Part shown: piece by piece, positions 6,031-6,691 of the stretch
Layout: each line of letters begins with the position of its first letter
Numbering within the stretch: the first letter of the stretch is position 1
From: Thiohalobacter sp.
GTDB taxonomy: Bacteria > Pseudomonadota > Gammaproteobacteria > Thiohalobacterales > Thiohalobacteraceae
DNA length: 6,691 bases
NCBI GenBank assembly: GCA_027030825.1
Contig: JALVEM010000531.1
Coordinates: 1 to 6,691, forward strand
Direction of reading: 5' to 3'
Translations under genes and position numbers: made by a program
Notes under the pieces: generated by a model
What the model was told of the DNA's origin: nothing
The model's input: only the letters and a program-made list of their open reading frames with translations
Database searches by the model: none

Positions 6031-6691
6031 TCAGCGGTCTGTTATATCAGAGCCCTGGTCGCAGTGGCTGATCCGCGCCATCGTCGATTCGATCCATTCC
6101 TCGGCCTCGGCCAGGATGCGAGCGGCGGGCTTGCCGCGGGTGGCGATGGGCGGGCCGATGACCACGTCGATGGTGCCCGGCCACTTCAGCAGGCTGCGTC
6201 TGGGCCAGAATTCGCCGGCATTGTGGGCCACGGGCACGACCGGCGCCCCGCTCTTCTCGGCCAGCACCGCCCCGCCGATGTGATACCTGCCGCGCGTACA
6301 GGGCGGTACCCGCGTGCCTTCCGGAAACACGATGACCCAGCGCCCCTTCTTCAGCCGCTCGATCCCTTCCCGGACCAGCTTGACGACCGCACGGCGGCCC
6401 GCGCCGCGATCGACGGGGATGGGTTCGAGCAGGGCCATGCCCCACCCGAACAGCGGGATCCACATGAGCTCGCGCTTGAGCACCCACACCTGCGGGGGAA
6501 AGATCTCCTGCAGGGCCAGTGTCTCCCAGGCGGACTGATGCTTGGAGAACACGATGGCGGGTTCCGCCGGGATGTGTTCGCGACCCTCGACCCGATAGTC
6601 CAGCCGGCAGACCAGGCGCAGCGCCAGGATCGAGAAGCGCCCCCAGCGGGTGGCCACGGCGTACCTCACCCGATAGGGAAAGGGGAAGGTG
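6031..6691 (-). CDS. 1-acyl-sn-glycerol-3-phosphate acyltransferase, PlsC/LPLAT type (5' end beyond window)
   Basis: The frame is open from the right edge to TGA at 6033-6031. A GTG at 6669-6667 could be read as the start, but the frame continues upstream with TFPFPYR, which resembles the conserved segment before the catalytic domain in this family, so the true start lies outside the window. Numbered from that GTG, the motifs are FSKHQSAWETL (41-51) with catalytic H44, VDRG (87-90), the acceptor-binding FPEGTR (115-120) and VPVAHNAG (146-153). The enzyme acylates lysophosphatidic acid to phosphatidic acid at the inner membrane face. Motif I is HX4E (H44, E49) rather than the textbook HX4D, a variant I associate with the gammaproteobacterial KHQSxWET subgroup. 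It converges on the solute genes and is probably independent housekeeping. Confidence 0.88.
   Translation of the reverse strand, partial: TFPFPYRVRYAVATRWGRFSILALRLVCRLDYRVEGREHIPAEPAIVFSKHQSAWETLALQEIFPPQVWVLKRELMWIPLFGWGMALLEPIPVDRGAGRRAVVKLVREGIERLKKGRWVIVFPEGTRVPPCTRGRYHIGGAVLAEKSGAPVVPVAHNAGEFWPRRSLLKWPGTIDVVIGPPIATRGKPAARILAEAEEWIESTMARISHCDQGSDITDR

Noticed and set aside
6040..6048. TGTTATATC as a rightward extended -10 promoter
   Set aside because: It lies within the C-terminal codons of the acyltransferase, points antisense into that gene, and matches the -10 consensus at only four of six bases.
6011..6050. Terminator between the convergent genes (CTGAT at 6011-6015 with ATCAG at 6046-6050, and TTTTT at 6027-6031)
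   Set aside because: The 5-bp arms are 30 nt apart and the T run is not preceded by a GC stem, so no intrinsic terminator can be supported.
6667..6669. GTG as the real start of the acyltransferase
   Set aside because: The frame stays open upstream to the window edge, with residues resembling the family's conserved N-terminal segment, and no Shine-Dalgarno sequence precedes the GTG.

Overview
The window is GC-rich, densely coded bacterial DNA. Short overlaps between genes, the codon use and the acyltransferase subtype on the right suggest a gammaproteobacterium, perhaps a halophilic or sulfur-oxidising purple-type lineage. That placement is inference from family resemblance. No RNA gene, insertion sequence, CRISPR array or phage gene was seen.

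Layout. Two gene sets diverge from a 139-bp region (2491-2629). The leftward set is an M20-peptidase-like protein with a degenerate active site (2490-1339), glucosyl-3-phosphoglycerate synthase gpgS (1346-363), and the N-terminal part of another glycosyltransferase that runs off the left edge (355-1). The rightward set is a GT4 glycosyltransferase (2630-3913), a GH13_18 sucrose-phosphorylase-type enzyme that is probably a glucosylglycerate phosphorylase (3913-5649), and a stand-alone cupin like the C-terminal domain of type II phosphomannose isomerases (5646-6014). Genes within each set overlap or lie within 7 nt, so each is probably one transcript. A convergent acyltransferase gene of the PlsC type (6691-6031) enters from the right edge and is probably unrelated housekeeping.

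How the genes fit together. GpgS would join an NDP-glucose to 3-phosphoglycerate, the first step to the compatible solute glucosylglycerate and to its mannosylated derivative mannosylglucosylglycerate. The GT4 enzyme could add a second sugar, and the cupin may relate to mannose-phosphate or GDP-mannose supply. The GH13_18 enzyme could recycle glucosylglycerate to glucose 1-phosphate and glycerate. The set looks like a make-and-recycle locus for a glycerate-based osmolyte. No phosphatase for the GpgS product is visible here, so it must lie elsewhere or be replaced. The least explained member is the M20-like protein: it keeps the fold and some metal ligands, but the catalytic Glu pair and the C-terminal His ligand are replaced.
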